Shown in pieces: positions 62,997 to 64,000 of a stretch of DNA of 64,000 bases. Every line of letters starts with the position of its first letter. The stretch's first letter is position 1. The stretch is taken from positions 310,001-374,000 of the forward strand of contig QPMI01000062.1 in the NCBI GenBank assembly GCA_004431415.1. Reading direction: 5' to 3'. Made by a program: the position numbers and the translations under genes. The DNA is from Cyanophora paradoxa (taxonomy: Eukaryota > Glaucocystophyceae > Cyanophorales > Cyanophoraceae). The notes under the pieces are model-generated. The model was not told where the DNA came from and searched no databases. It saw only the letters and a program-made list of their open reading frames with translations.

Positions 62997-64000
62997 TCAG
63001 CAGACGCCGGCGCCGCGCAAGGCGGGGGTACAGCGTGCGGGACGCACCGGGGGGTAGGGCAAGGCCCAGGCGCCAGGTGCGTCCGAGGCGGGCACGTGCG
63101 CGAAGATGTGGTAGGGGAACGGCAGAAGGGGCGCGGCGGGCAGGCCGGGGGCGGTCCGGAGGGGCGTCAGGGAGACGGGGTGCGCCCCGGGCCAGACGAT
63201 GCGGGGGTACTGGAGGGGCGGGGGCAGCCCCGGGAGGGCGAAGGCGGCGGGCTGGCGATTTGCGTGGGGCCCCGGCAGGCCGTGCGCCGCGGCCGGCTCG
63301 CGATCGCGCGGGGGCCCGGGCCCGGGACCGGGCGCCGGGCCCCTCTTCCGCCCCCGCTTCCGCTGCGCGGCCGCCGCCCCCGCCGGCTCGCCCGAGGCCG
63401 GCGCCCCGGGGCCGGCGGCTGGAGGCGCGCCGGCGGGGCAGCGGCCGCGGAGGGGCCGGGGCCATCGCCCGCCGAGGGGCCATCGCCCGCCGAGGGGCCA
63501 TCGGGGCGGCGCCACGGCTCCCCGTCGGCCCCGCCCTCCGCGCCCTCCCCGTCGCCCTCGGGCTCTCCGCCCGAGCCCTCGCCGGCCTCCGAGCCGCTCT
63601 CCCCCCCCTGCCCCGCCCCAGCGGCCCCCCGCCGGCTCCGCACGCTCCTCCCCCGCTTCTTGTTCGTGACTGCGCGCGCCGCCGCCCGGGGACGGGTCCC
63701 TTGGTCAGCGGAGGCCCCCGGGGCGAGGGCGAGGGCGAGCGGGGCGGGGGTGACGCTGCACGGACACTTGTGCCCCGGGTGCTGCGCTTCGAAGTCCTCC
63801 TTCATCGTCTCCGCCAGCGCCTTGAACCTGCCGCCCCGTGCCCCGCCGTGTCAGCCCCGGCCCCGCCCGGCGGCCTGCTGGCCGAAGATTTCTTTTGTTT
63901 CTTTTGGAGGGGCGGGGTGGCGGCGGCGGGAGGCCTAGAGTGCGAGGGCGAGGGGGGTGGGCGCGGCGGCACGCACTTGGCCCGCTCCCCGTCGGGAAGC
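62997..64000 (-). CDS. HMG-box protein, 5' truncated by window edge
   Basis: At the right edge, two exons joined by an intron (donor GTGCGT just left of 63980, acceptor near 63830) give GERAKFKALAETMKEDFEAQ then HPGHKCPCSV. This is the end of an HMG box (helix 3 with the HP..K.P pattern), the DNA-binding domain of SOX/TCF/HMGB-type proteins. It is followed by a basic patch (AVTNKKRGRSVRSRRGAAGA), which could be a nuclear-localisation signal, and an acidic/Gly/Ser region (GGESGSEAGEGSGGEPEGDG). The last exon reads RKRGRKRGPAP, then NRQPAAFALPGLPPPLQYPR, LPFPYHIFAHVPASDAPGAW and ends RGAGVC, with the stop at 62999-62997. The start and most of the HMG box lie beyond 64000. Frame choice after about 63650 is uncertain. 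Confidence 0.6.

Noticed and set aside
62730-63938. Plus-strand frame of about 400 codons at the right edge
   Set aside because: The minus strand gives an HMG-box end and a basic patch; the plus product is Gly/Arg/Pro filler.
1-64000. CRISPR arrays, prokaryotic operons, phage or viral genes
   Set aside because: No spaced direct repeats of that kind, no ribosome-binding-site pattern and no viral protein families; the genes are spliced eukaryotic ones.

Overview
The window is nuclear DNA of a GC-rich, gene-dense, intron-rich single-celled eukaryote, most likely a flagellated alga. The reasons are split genes, dynein and clathrin-adaptor genes, a plastid-type ClpS, and a blue-light (LOV) photoreceptor. 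A haptophyte such as a pavlovophyte, or another GC-rich alga such as a pelagophyte, would fit; the lineage is my inference. Introns are short (about 40-100 nt, some longer). They usually open with GTGCGC, GTCCGC or GC, carry CTGAC/CTGACG near the 3' end, and close with CGCAG. Every gene model below was joined by hand from exon reading frames, protein-family similarity and these signals. Ends and internal joins in the alanine/proline-rich genes are approximate.

Left third (1-24044): the 3' part of an anoctamin gene; a WDR59-like GATOR2 subunit; a SPRY protein (-); a very long gene read as leucine-rich repeats, coiled coil and PH domain; an APEX1/ExoIII-type AP endonuclease (-) divergent by 45 bp from a glutathione peroxidase; a G-patch protein (-) divergent from a Tctex-type dynein light chain; a coiled-coil gene (-) divergent from a PH + formin-FH3-like gene with an N-myristoylation-like start.

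Middle (24997-48047): a four-TM protein with a cysteine-rich head and Gln-rich tail (-); glutamine-dependent asparagine synthetase; a small coiled-coil gene; a type I membrane protein (-) divergent from an AP180/CALM clathrin assembly protein; plastid-type ClpS (-) divergent from a membrane-anchored SET-domain protein; a DnaJ-type zinc-finger protein (-) divergent from a chromo-barrel + chromodomain protein.

Right third (48048-64000): a 2.7-kb gene-poor block with two near-identical ~480-bp direct repeats; then the most interesting gene, encoding a bHLH DNA-binding domain followed by two LOV-type PAS domains (the first degenerate, the second with the photoactive cysteine motif). After it come a coiled-coil gene with seven tandem 84-bp units (-), a hypothetical gene, a long intergenic region with simple and palindromic repeats, and the 3' part of an HMG-box gene (-) running off the right edge. 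Neighbours are mostly unrelated housekeeping genes arranged as divergent pairs, so there is no operon logic. The bHLH-LOV protein is my candidate for a little-described system: a one-protein blue-light-controlled transcription factor analogous to, but built differently from, the bZIP-LOV aureochromes.
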